Assembly (NCBI GenBank): GCA_021405315.1
Contig: QWIH01000018.1
Location: forward strand, 1-64,000
Source: Leptolyngbya sp. PLA1
GTDB lineage: Bacteria; Planctomycetota; Phycisphaerae; Phycisphaerales; UBA1924
Reading direction: 5' to 3'
DNA: 64,000 nucleotides
This document shows, piece after piece, positions 19,136 to 26,879 of the stretch. Made by a program: the position numbers and the translations under genes. The first letter of the stretch is position 1, and every line of letters begins with the position of its first letter. Under the pieces are notes generated by a model. That model was not told where the DNA came from. It was given only the letters and a program-made list of their open reading frames with translations, and searched no databases.

Positions 19136-19669
19136 TCAGGCGGGAGTCGTGGTGCGGTGCTCGTGATGGACGGTGGAGGGTGCCTTGCCGAACGTGTCCT
19201 CGAGGATGACTCCGAACTCTGCGGCGATCGCACGCATCATCGCGAGGTGGTGGATGGCGTGATGGGTTGCGAATGCGAGCTCTCGCCCGAAGGTGCTGCG
19301 GAGCTCCACCTCGTCGCCTTCGCCGCTGGTCATCACCCGGATGGTGACGGGCGAGTCGGCGCCGAGGGTCGGGCAGCAGAGGCGAGCGCGGAGCGACTCC
19401 ACCGCGGCCCGCGCGGCGGCGCGGTCCCGCTCCATCGCCAGGCGGCGCTCGCGGCGGTCGTACGCGATCGGGGGCGATTCCACGCCGTTGAAGAGCGCCG
19501 CGTAGTGGTCCAGCACGTGCCTGACGTGGGCGCCGATGGTCCCGCCCCGGATCGTCGCGGACGAGGCGACGAATGCGTCGTCCGTCACCGCGTCGATCAG
19601 GCGGGTGCAGCGGTCAAAGACCTGTGCGGCGGCGGCTCGGAGGGCGTGGGTGGTGGCGTTCGATGTCAT
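19136..19669 (-). CDS. DinB-superfamily protein
   Basis: The start at 19669 (MTSNATTHAL) lies after a non-protein-like upstream extension. 177 residues. GAHVRHVLDHYAALF and FATHHAIHHLAMM give the three-His arrangement of the DinB/YfiT four-helix metal-binding fold. Members include thiol transferases and stress proteins; the reaction here is unknown. It lies between the GH3-like gene (50 bases) and the NRDE gene (11 bases) on the same strand, probably one transcript. Confidence 0.7.
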   Translation of the reverse strand: MTSNATTHALRAAAAQVFDRCTRLIDAVTDDAFVASSATIRGGTIGAHVRHVLDHYAALFNGVESPPIAYDRRERRLAMERDRAAARAAVESLRARLCCPTLGADSPVTIRVMTSGEGDEVELRSTFGRELAFATHHAIHHLAMMRAIAAEFGVILEDTFGKAPSTVHHEHRTTTPA

Positions 19670-19719
19670 CTCTGGCTCCGGCTTTCCCCGCGTCTTGTTC
19701 GGAACCCGGGGGTCTTGGT

Positions 19720-21306
19720 TCAGGTCGCGGCTCGGACGACGTCTTCCAGCGTCTCCCGGGCATTGGCGCAGCGAGGGCACTTGTGCTGTCCGCCCAGCTT
19801 GCCCTTGGAGGCGAGCCAGCGGTGGAAGGTGCCGGGCGGCAGCGGCGTGATGGTCGGCGGGGCCATCCCCAGACCGTCGGTTCGCTTGGTCGTGTAGTCC
19901 ACGTTCTGGCTCTGCAGCGCCCGGTCGAACTCCTCCGCAAAGCGGGTGAGCGCCTCCGGGGTCGGCGCGGCGGTGAACTCGCCCACGCGCAGCGAGCAGG
20001 CGCGAGCCGCGCGTTCGACGGCGTTCTCGATGTGCTCGACGATGAGATTCTCGCCGAAGGCGTTGATGAAGTGCCGGTGCCTCCCGACGATGCGGAGACG
20101 GGGCGGGCCGTCGCCCCCGCCGCCGCCCAGGCTCTCGGGCTTGTCGCAGACTGTGTCGAACTCGACCACGTCTCCGAGGACGTACCGCCACAGGCCGGCG
20201 CAGGTGGAGAGCACCACGACGTACCGCTGGCCCTTTTCGACCTCGTGGCAGGCCGTGGCGGGCGGGTCGGGATCGCCGATGCGCTCCAGCGGCACGAACT
20301 CGATGAAGTTGTGGATGTCCGTGAGGAGCCGCAGGCCCGGATCACCCCGCCGGTCCTGGATGGCGATGAACCCCTCCGACGCAGGGTAGAGTTCGAGCCT
20401 CGTGGGCAGGTCGGGACCATCGGGGGCACCCGAAAAGGCGGTGCGCATCCGCGGGTCGAAGGGGCCGTAGCGGACACCGCCGTGCACGAACACGGAGAAG
20501 TTGCGCCACACGTCGCGGATGGTGCGGGCGTCGCGACCTTTCTCGCGGGCGAGTTGCATGACGCGCTCGAAGAGCACGAGCGCCCAACTGCACATGCCGC
20601 TGACCATGCGCACGTCCTCATCCAGGCACCGCTTGGCCATGGCGTCGATCTTCGACGGCCAGTGACTCATGAGGGCGATGTCGGGGCCGGGGAGTGCGAT
20701 GCTGGTCATGGGCCAGCGGATGAGCGGGGTGACGATGCCGGAGAGGTCGCCCGTGCGGATGCCCTTGGGGCTGGTCGCCAGATCGGTCGAGCCGCCGAGG
20801 AAGAGCGACCGTCCGGCGAGGAGTCGCGGGAGCGAGACGCCGAAGCGGGCGAGGGTCGCGAAGATGTCCAGCGAGGCGAGGAAGTTGCTGCGGAGCATCG
20901 CGGCGCTGACGGGGATGAACTTGTCGCCCGCGGTCGTGCCGCTGGTCTGGGCGAAGTCTCGCACGAGCCCGGGCCAGAGCACGTCCGGCTCGGCGCCCTC
21001 CCGCATGCGGGCGATCGCGTCCTTGTAGGCGTACCAGTCCGCGACCGGCACCGCCCTGCGGTACGCCGGGAGCAGTTCCGCCTGGGGCAGGTTGGCGAGC
21101 TTCTCAAAGCCGTGGGCCCTGCCGAACCAGGTTCCGGAGGCGTCCGTGAGGAGTCGTCGGAGCTGCGCGAGCTGGATGCCCGCGGCGTTCTGGCGCCAGT
21201 GGCGCTCGTCGCTCAGGCGGCGGACGCGGCCCGCGAGATGCAGTCGGAGCCCCGCGCCGACGAGGCTCGTCCAGCGGTACGGGGGGTTGGACGGTTGCTC
21301 GATCAT
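19720..21306 (-). CDS. GH3-family acyl-adenylate / amide synthetase
   Basis: 528 residues. FAQTSGTTAGDKFIPVS is the ATP-binding motif I of GH3 proteins, a group first known from plant hormone conjugation (acyl acid-amido synthetases). LELYPASEGFIAIQ and a YVLGDVVEF segment are the other GH3 landmarks, followed by the C-terminal cap with HRWLASKGKLGGQHKCPR. It probably activates a carboxylic acid with ATP and joins it to an amine, but neither substrate is known. The start overlaps the alpha/beta hydrolase stop by 4 bases (ATGA), so the two proteins are translationally coupled. Confidence 0.85.
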   Translation of the reverse strand: MIEQPSNPPYRWTSLVGAGLRLHLAGRVRRLSDERHWRQNAAGIQLAQLRRLLTDASGTWFGRAHGFEKLANLPQAELLPAYRRAVPVADWYAYKDAIARMREGAEPDVLWPGLVRDFAQTSGTTAGDKFIPVSAAMLRSNFLASLDIFATLARFGVSLPRLLAGRSLFLGGSTDLATSPKGIRTGDLSGIVTPLIRWPMTSIALPGPDIALMSHWPSKIDAMAKRCLDEDVRMVSGMCSWALVLFERVMQLAREKGRDARTIRDVWRNFSVFVHGGVRYGPFDPRMRTAFSGAPDGPDLPTRLELYPASEGFIAIQDRRGDPGLRLLTDIHNFIEFVPLERIGDPDPPATACHEVEKGQRYVVVLSTCAGLWRYVLGDVVEFDTVCDKPESLGGGGGDGPPRLRIVGRHRHFINAFGENLIVEHIENAVERAARACSLRVGEFTAAPTPEALTRFAEEFDRALQSQNVDYTTKRTDGLGMAPPTITPLPPGTFHRWLASKGKLGGQHKCPRCANARETLEDVVRAAT

Positions 21307-22142
21307 CCGGCGCGATCGAGCTCATCCAGGAACTCGTTCAGCGCGTCGCCGAACGTGTCCGGGCGTTCGATCATCGGGGCGTGCCCGCAGCGGTCGAGCC
21401 ACACGAGCGTCGAGCGTGCGATCTTGGCCTTCAGCTCGTAGGCGGCCTCAGGGGGGGTGACGATGTCCTCGCGGCCCCAGACCAGGAGCGTCGGCGCCGC
21501 GATGTCTGCGATCCGATCTCCGAGGTGGTTGCGTCGCGCGGACTTGGAGAGCTTGACCATGGCACGGGCCCGGCCACGATCGGTCAACTCCTTGTACGCC
21601 CGGTCCACGTCGGCGGGGTTCATCTTGGACTTGTCGTAGAAGAGTTCCCCGATCTTGCGTTCCATCCATGCGCGGCTGGGCTTGATCTGGATGTCGCTGA
21701 CCATGGATTTTTCGATGAGGCCGCTGGAGCCCGCGAGCACAAGCCCGGACACCAGGTCCGGCCTCTCGAGCGCGAGCCGAAGGGCCACGTGCCCGCCGAA
21801 GGAGTTCCCCACGAGCACCGCCGGACCGCCTACGTGCGTCTCGAGGAATCTGGACGTGAGCACGGTGACGCCGTCGATCGAGCAGTCGTCATCGCGGAGT
21901 TCGAGCAGCGGGATCTGGAGCAGCACCCTTCGGCTGCGGTCCACGATGCGGTTGCTCACGTGCTCCCAGTGTTCATTGAGACCTACAAGGCCGTGGAGGA
22001 AGACGACAGGACGCCCCGCGCCCGCGCTCTCCATGTGGGCCGGGACGTCCCGGCCGGCCAGGCCGCGAAGCAGCACCGTCCCGCTCTCCGCGTGGGGGGG
22101 AGCCGTTCGCGGCGGAAGGGGTTGGGAGGGCGTGGCGGTCAT
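21303..22142 (-). CDS. alpha/beta hydrolase
   Basis: 279 residues. VVFLHGLVGLNEHW is the oxyanion-loop region (about residues 47-60), LVGNSFGGHVALR has the nucleophile Ser in G-x-S-x-G, LLVWGREDIVTPP the acidic residue and LDRCGHAPMIERP the catalytic His. It could hydrolyse esters, amides or C-C bonds. Its overlap with the GH3 gene suggests that it cleaves what the GH3 enzyme forms, or prepares its substrate. Acyl transfer is also possible. Confidence 0.85.
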   Translation of the reverse strand: MTATPSQPLPPRTAPPHAESGTVLLRGLAGRDVPAHMESAGAGRPVVFLHGLVGLNEHWEHVSNRIVDRSRRVLLQIPLLELRDDDCSIDGVTVLTSRFLETHVGGPAVLVGNSFGGHVALRLALERPDLVSGLVLAGSSGLIEKSMVSDIQIKPSRAWMERKIGELFYDKSKMNPADVDRAYKELTDRGRARAMVKLSKSARRNHLGDRIADIAAPTLLVWGREDIVTPPEAAYELKAKIARSTLVWLDRCGHAPMIERPDTFGDALNEFLDELDRAG

Positions 22143-22258
22143 GGTCAGGCCCGACGTAGAGGGATGATAGTGCGGGCTAGCCCTCGGTTCGAGGAGGCAT
22201 ACGCAACAGCCCGGATGCCCCCCGGCGCGGCCGCTCGGGATCTGGTCGGCGGAGGCCC

Positions 22259-22927
22259 TCAGGTGAGCCCCGCGAGCCGGGTGACGTCGGCGAGCGAGTC
22301 GAAGGTGAGGTCGGCGCCGGCGGCGAGGAGTTCTGTCGCGTTCGCAGGCCCGCCGTGGGCGCCGGTGAAGCCCAGCACGCGCATCCCTGCGGCGAGGCCC
22401 GCGCGCACCCCCGTGGGAGTGTCTTCCACGACCACGCAGCTCGAAGGAGGCAGACCCAGTTCGGCGGCGGCGTGCAGGTACACCCCCGGGTCGGGCTTGC
22501 TGCGGCCTAGTTCATCGCCGCTGTGGACGTGGGGACCAAAGTGGCCCCGCAGGCCGGTCAGTTCGAGCTTGAGTTCGAGCTCGGGTCGAGGGCTGTTGGA
22601 GGCGACGGCGGTGCGGGCCCCCACGGAGAGGACCCTCACGATCGCGTCCGCTGCGCCGGGCACGGGTCGAAGCCCCTCGGCGCGGAGGAGGGTCATGAAC
22701 CGTGGGACGACGATGCCGGTGAGGTGCCGGCGGAGGTCGACGCCCCGGGTGGAGAGGACCTTGGCGGCGACGCCGGCGGGGTTGAGACCGACGAAGGCCT
22801 CGCGGCACTCGTCCGGGGTCATGAGGATGCCGAACTCGGCCAGAACCTCCGACAGGACCCGGTTGGCTTGGGGCTCAGAATCCGCGAGCACGCCGTCGCA
22901 GTCGAAGATGATCGCGGCGGGCTTCAT
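22259..22927 (-). CDS. HAD-superfamily phosphatase (PGMB/GPH type)
   Basis: 222 residues. IIFDCDGVLADSEPQANRVL carries the nucleophile Asp, TAVASNSPRPELE is motif II and RSKPDPGVYL ... CVVVEDTPTGVRAGLAAGM are motifs III and IV. The helical cap after residue 15 is that of beta-phosphoglucomutase or phosphoglycolate phosphatase-like enzymes. Substrate undecided. It lies 24 bases after the E2 gene on the same strand. Confidence 0.85.
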   Translation of the reverse strand: MKPAAIIFDCDGVLADSEPQANRVLSEVLAEFGILMTPDECREAFVGLNPAGVAAKVLSTRGVDLRRHLTGIVVPRFMTLLRAEGLRPVPGAADAIVRVLSVGARTAVASNSPRPELELKLELTGLRGHFGPHVHSGDELGRSKPDPGVYLHAAAELGLPPSSCVVVEDTPTGVRAGLAAGMRVLGFTGAHGGPANATELLAAGADLTFDSLADVTRLAGLT

Positions 22928-22951
22928 GCGTGCGGCGTTGCCCCGGCCATG

Positions 22952-24253
22952 CTAGACGAGGAGCGTGGCCGGCTTCTCGAGGAGTTCGCGGACCGTCGCG
23001 AGGTACTGCGCGGCCATGGCGCCGTCGATGAGGCGGTGATCGCTGGAGAGGGTCATGGTCATGACCTTGCCGGGGACGACCTGACCATTGCGCACGACGG
23101 GGCGGTCGATGGCGGCGCCGACGGCAAGGATGGCGGCGTTGGGCGGATTGATGATGGCCGTGAAGTGCGACACCCCGAACATGCCGAGGTTGGAGATGGT
23201 GAAGGTGGAGTCGGACATCTCCTGGGGGGCGAGGCCCTTGGCGCGGGCCTTCTCGGAGAGGGCCTTGGACTGGGCGGAGATCTGGCGGAGGCCCAACTGA
23301 TCGGCGGCGCGGAGCGTGGCGACGACGAGCCCGCCCCCGGTGCCGTCGGGCTGGACGGGGAGGGCGATGGCAACGCCGATGTTGACGTCGGCGAGGTACT
23401 CGATGGCCTCGTGGCCCTGGGTGCCGTTCCACCGGGTGTTGATGTACGGGTGCTGGTGCATCGCGAGGGCGCAGGCCCGCACCAAGAAGTCATTGACGCT
23501 GAGCTTCACGCCCTGCGAGCCGAGCTGGTCGTTGAGCTGCTGGCGGAGGTCGGAGAGCGGGCCCATGTCGACCTCGACGCTGACCTGGTAGTGGGGGATG
23601 GTCTGGGCGCTCTCGACGAGACGCTGGGCGATCACGCGGCGCATGTTCGAGAGCGGGACGCGGCGCGAGGCGAGCGCGGCCCCGGCGGCCGGGACTGGCG
23701 CGGGCCGGGCGGCGACGGGGGCCATGACAGTCATGCCGCGCGAGCCCCCGGCGATGGCCTCTTCGACGTCCTTGCGGATGATGCGTCCCGCGGGGCCGGA
23801 GCCCTGGAGGCGGCCGAGGTCGACCCCGGCCTCTTCGGCGATCTTGCGGGCGAGGGGCGAGGCGAAGACGCGCTCGTGGCCGTTGCCTGAAGGAGCGGGG
23901 GCTGGCTTGGACGGGTCCATCACCGCGGTGGATGAGGTCGCTGTGCTGGCTGTGCCCGCGGCGGCGGCCTTGACAGGTGCGGCGGTCGCGCCCGCGGCGG
24001 CGGCGAGGTCCTCACCCGCGGCGGCGAGAACCATGATGAGCGTGCCGACGGGCACGGCCTGGCCCGGGGCAACGGCGAGCTTTGCCACCGTGCCATCGTC
24101 GAACGACTGGAGTTCCATGGTCGCCTTGTCGGTCTCGATGTCCGCGACGACGTCGCCGGACTTGACCTTCTGACCTTCCTTGACGGCCCAGCGGACGATG
24201 GTCCCCTGCTGCATGGTGTCGGACAGGCGCGGCATGGTCACGGTGATGGGCAT
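22952..24253 (-). CDS. pdhC: dihydrolipoamide acetyltransferase, E2 of pyruvate dehydrogenase
   Basis: 433 residues in classical E2 order: lipoyl domain at 1-80 with DIETDKATMEL (lipoylated Lys about 44), flexible Ala/Pro linker, peripheral subunit-binding domain FASPLARKIAEEAGVDLGRL ... GRIIRKDVE (about 130-170) and the catalytic domain ending LSSDHRLIDGAMAAQYL with the active-site His. It transfers acetyl groups to CoA. The E1 beta gene is 8.6 kb away on the same strand, so the complex is not encoded as one operon here. Confidence 0.9.
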   Translation of the reverse strand: MPITVTMPRLSDTMQQGTIVRWAVKEGQKVKSGDVVADIETDKATMELQSFDDGTVAKLAVAPGQAVPVGTLIMVLAAAGEDLAAAAGATAAPVKAAAAGTASTATSSTAVMDPSKPAPAPSGNGHERVFASPLARKIAEEAGVDLGRLQGSGPAGRIIRKDVEEAIAGGSRGMTVMAPVAARPAPVPAAGAALASRRVPLSNMRRVIAQRLVESAQTIPHYQVSVEVDMGPLSDLRQQLNDQLGSQGVKLSVNDFLVRACALAMHQHPYINTRWNGTQGHEAIEYLADVNIGVAIALPVQPDGTGGGLVVATLRAADQLGLRQISAQSKALSEKARAKGLAPQEMSDSTFTISNLGMFGVSHFTAIINPPNAAILAVGAAIDRPVVRNGQVVPGKVMTMTLSSDHRLIDGAMAAQYLATVRELLEKPATLLV

Positions 24254-24313
24254 TCGCGTGGCTCCGTCGGGTGCGGCCCCATGATACGCGGGGCCCAGCG
24301 ATGCCGGACGAAG

Positions 24314-24805
24314 TTACGCCGATCGGGGGTTTGCTCGGCCCCCGCCTGCACGCGACTGACTTCCGAGTCCGAACGCCGCCGTGGTCGCCAGCACGGCGCC
24401 CGCGATCGCGTTTCGAGCGGCGATGAACGCCCAGTCAGCGGCTTGGGCGTCCCAGAACCCGCAGCCGCAGGGCGCGGGAGCCGGGGGTGGCCGGAAGTGG
24501 GCCCAGAGGGCATAGGCGGCGAAAACCGCGAACAGTGCCGAGTGGCAGAGAAGCGCAGGCCTGAGACGTGCGTGGAGGCAGGCGGCAAGAAGGCCGAACG
24601 CGGCGAGGGAGACTTCGAGCGAGGGGACCGCCCGTGCAAGCCAGCCGTGAGTGGGTGGGGGCAGCAGCGAGTGAGATTGAAGCGCGGACATGAAAGACGC
24701 CGGCTGAACGAACTTCCAAAGGCCAGCGACGGAGAGCCAGAGCGATGAAGCCAGCAGGATCACCCTCGGGAAGGCGACCGCCAATCTCTGCACGTTCCCG
24801 GCCAT
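24314..24805 (-). CDS. MauE/DoxX-type redox-associated membrane protein
   Basis: The start at 24805 is two bases after the upstream gene's stop. 163 residues with four membrane segments. The segment PCGCGFWDAQAADWAFIAARN near the C-terminus matches the Cys-rich loop and Trp/Asn-containing last helix of MauE-like proteins. MauE is needed for forming the disulfide-rich small subunit of methylamine dehydrogenase, presumably as a membrane thiol oxidant or reductant partner. A 12-Cys secreted protein is encoded two genes upstream in the same cluster, which fits such a role here. Confidence 0.65.
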   Translation of the reverse strand: MAGNVQRLAVAFPRVILLASSLWLSVAGLWKFVQPASFMSALQSHSLLPPPTHGWLARAVPSLEVSLAAFGLLAACLHARLRPALLCHSALFAVFAAYALWAHFRPPPAPAPCGCGFWDAQAADWAFIAARNAIAGAVLATTAAFGLGSQSRAGGGRANPRSA

Positions 24806-24807
24806 CG

Positions 24808-25671
24808 CTAGCGCCTGCGCTTCCACCAGATGGCCCCAACCCCGACAAGGACGCACAGGGCGCCGGTGCCGAAGACGACCCATTGGTACTCGCTGCCCTC
24901 GGCCGGAGGTTCGGGGGGACCGGCGGCGTCAGGGGAACCCTCGCCCCCGACCTGAGCGGCCTTTCTTGCGGCGCGCGCGAGTTGACGGTGTTTCTCGACA
25001 TCGGCGCGGAACTGCGACGCGAGGGCGGTCACGCGGGGTGCGGTGAAGCGGTCGCCGGGCTGGTCGTGCCACTGCACGGACATGAGCCTGTCGCCCTGCG
25101 GGTTGACGGAAGGGAGTGGGAGGCCCGCGGGAGACCGCGGGTCGAAGCCGAGGAGGGGCTTGGCTGAGGCCGCCTCGTCCGAGAGGTTGTGCACTCTTGC
25201 GACGCGTCCCTGATCGTCGATGTACACCCGCACCGCCGGTGGAGGGGGAGTGTTGTCCGCAGGCGGGAGGTGGATATCGATCGTGATCAAGGGGCCGCTC
25301 GATGTGACGTTGCGGACCCACTCGGGGTGGCGTCGCGCCAACCAGCCCCATATCTGGGGGATCATGGCCGCCCCATTCCTCGAGACCACTCCCTGGGGGT
25401 CGTCCCATTCCTGGAGTCGGCCGTCTCCGTCCATGTACATGACCGTGTGACCGTCGCCGTTGCGGCAGAGGTAGCCACCCGTGGAGATCGAGTAGGTAGC
25501 CCCTGTGGCGAAGTCGAAGCCAGCGCGGATTTCCTGGGGGTATTCACCCCGAAGATAGAGGACTTCGACCACTCCCGCGTTGGGAGTTGCGAGTTCCAGT
25601 CGACGAGCCCACTCCGACCCGAAGGCCGGTTGCCCGATGAGAGCAACAAGTACCAGACTTACGGTGTGCAT
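24808..25671 (-). CDS. exported protein with C-terminal membrane anchor, unknown function
   Basis: 287 residues. N-terminal signal peptide (about 1-19), a soluble domain with GDGHTVMYMDGDGRLQEWDD and an IYxD-like strand pattern, a Pro-rich patch near 140, and a C-terminal helix QWVVFGTGALCVLVGVGAIW followed by KRRR. No family recognised. It lies between the 12-Cys protein gene (6 bases upstream) and the MauE-like gene (2 bases downstream), so it is probably a partner in the same pathway. Confidence 0.6.
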   Translation of the reverse strand: MHTVSLVLVALIGQPAFGSEWARRLELATPNAGVVEVLYLRGEYPQEIRAGFDFATGATYSISTGGYLCRNGDGHTVMYMDGDGRLQEWDDPQGVVSRNGAAMIPQIWGWLARRHPEWVRNVTSSGPLITIDIHLPPADNTPPPPAVRVYIDDQGRVARVHNLSDEAASAKPLLGFDPRSPAGLPLPSVNPQGDRLMSVQWHDQPGDRFTAPRVTALASQFRADVEKHRQLARAARKAAQVGGEGSPDAAGPPEPPAEGSEYQWVVFGTGALCVLVGVGAIWWKRRR

Positions 25672-25677
25672 CGGTGC

Positions 25678-26079
25678 TCACGATTCCGCGCAGTAGTCGT
25701 GACAGTTGGCTACGAACTCGTCCTCGACGGGAACGGTGCTGATGTCCGCAGGATTGCCATAGTACCAGCAACACGATCCATCCGGGTTCTTGGCGATCCA
25801 AATCCAGCCAGAACCTGGGTTCATATCACATGGAAGCAGTGCCCAGGACGAGCCGGACGACGGGGTGATCGTGCGGCAGAGCCGCTCACGCAAGTTCTGT
25901 TGGTTGTGCCGACAGGCGAGGTCAAGGCCCGTATTGCAGCCGATCGAGGATACCTCACACACGGTCGTCGGTGAAGTACCGCCGCAGACCTGGCTTCCGG
26001 CGGTCCAATCGCTCTTGTGCGAACAGCACGAGGCGTATGCACCTGCGGCGAGACAGATGGAACCAAACAGCAGAGCACA
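25678..26079 (-). CDS. 12-cysteine exported protein resembling the C-terminal half of methylamine dehydrogenase light chain; start unresolved
   Basis: The open frame runs down from 26079, just after an in-frame TGA. It begins with CALLFGSICLAAGAYA, a signal-peptide core, and then has about 117 residues with 12 Cys. The C-terminal part SGSSWALLPCDMNP...IAK...SCC...VPVEDEF resembles MauA around Trp57 (ASW, CYNP, LIAYRDCC, PVYRPEF), compared from memory. The second cofactor Trp of MauA is not conserved, so a tryptophylquinone is unlikely. No standard start codon is in frame before the signal core. An AGGAGG site with ATG at 26117 is in a different frame: one base seems missing or a -1 shift is needed near 26080. 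GTG at 25962 would remove the signal peptide. Confidence 0.5.
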   Translation of the reverse strand, partial: CALLFGSICLAAGAYASCCSHKSDWTAGSQVCGGTSPTTVCEVSSIGCNTGLDLACRHNQQNLRERLCRTITPSSGSSWALLPCDMNPGSGWIWIAKNPDGSCCWYYGNPADISTVPVEDEFVANCHDYCAES

Positions 26080-26134
26080 TCACTTGTCCAGTCACGGGTC
26101 GTCGGACGGCAGTTCATGGTACCTCCTGAATGGC

Positions 26135-26827
26135 TCACCTGTCTCGCGCCAAGAAGCCACCCCATGACGAGTAGGCCGGGCTGCCAACTTGATCGATGAT
26201 CAAAGGTGGCAGACCCCCATTGAGTTCCCACGCATCTGCGGTGACCGCAGAGCCATCGCACATCGCGATGGCGGTCTTCCACGGCGGCCCGGCGCAGCAG
26301 TAGTACCGACCTCCCTCCTGCGGCGTCGTGCCGTCGGAGGACGCCTTGATGATCTGTCCCTTGGACGACGGGTATGGAATCGAGGTCATGCGGACGCCGG
26401 TGGCCCGGGCCACCGTTGGCGGCATGGTGCGACCAGGGATCATCATTTCGGGATCAAGCGTCATGCAGACAGACAGAACCATCGTGATCCCACCGTTCTT
26501 TCTCGAAATCCTGGGATCAACGTCCGCCGCGACGTTGACATAGCCACCCGTCACCAGAGGCTCATACCACCGGAGTGCCGCGGCGAACGCTCGATCTGCG
26601 GCGATCGGGTGCATGTCCTTGTGGTCGCTGGCGTACATTGCGACCAGTGCGACGTTCTGGCGGGCGGTCGCGGCGTCCTGCGTTCTACGTCCCGATTCGG
26701 CCGCCTTGGCGAGGGCGGGGATGAAGAACGAAACGAGCATTGCAACCACGCCAACAACCACAACCAACTCCACGAGCGTGAAGCCCGTAGGTCGTGGTCG
26801 CGTGTGCCGCGTGTCCGCTCGTACCAT
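26135..26827 (-). CDS. type II secretion / type IV pilin-like protein (pseudopilin)
   Basis: 230 residues. PTGFTLVELVVVVGVVAMLV (about residues 13-32) is a prepilin peptidase site with Glu at position +5 and the hydrophobic N-terminal helix. The rest carries RTQDAATARQNVALVAMYASDHKDMHP, common in planctomycete pseudopilins, and several Cys in the C-terminal half (YYCCAGPPW, AMCDGSA). First gene of the cluster pseudopilin / 12-Cys protein / anchored protein / MauE-like. Its promoter contains an 11-nt C tract. Confidence 0.75.
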   Translation of the reverse strand: MVRADTRHTRPRPTGFTLVELVVVVGVVAMLVSFFIPALAKAAESGRRTQDAATARQNVALVAMYASDHKDMHPIAADRAFAAALRWYEPLVTGGYVNVAADVDPRISRKNGGITMVLSVCMTLDPEMMIPGRTMPPTVARATGVRMTSIPYPSSKGQIIKASSDGTTPQEGGRYYCCAGPPWKTAIAMCDGSAVTADAWELNGGLPPLIIDQVGSPAYSSWGGFLARDR

Positions 26828-26852
26828 CGGTGATTCTCCCGAATCTGCGAGC

Positions 26853-26879
26853 AGTGTACACGGGGGGGGGGGCAGTCAA
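26853..26879 (-). promoter_or_regulatory. promoter with an 11-nt C tract in its spacer
   Basis: Read on the minus strand, TTGACT (26879-26874) and TACACT (26858-26853) are separated by 15 bases, 11 of which are consecutive C (26872-26862). The -35 box contains the TGA stop codon of the preceding gene. The 15-base spacer is short, so gain of one or two C would be expected to strengthen the promoter. It drives the pseudopilin gene. Confidence 0.6.

Noticed and set aside
25821..26282. 153-residue open frame on minus starting in the pseudopilin gene
   Set aside because: It includes the ATG with AGGAGG at 26117 but continues as a non-protein-like sequence; the 12-Cys frame has signal peptide and Cys pattern instead.
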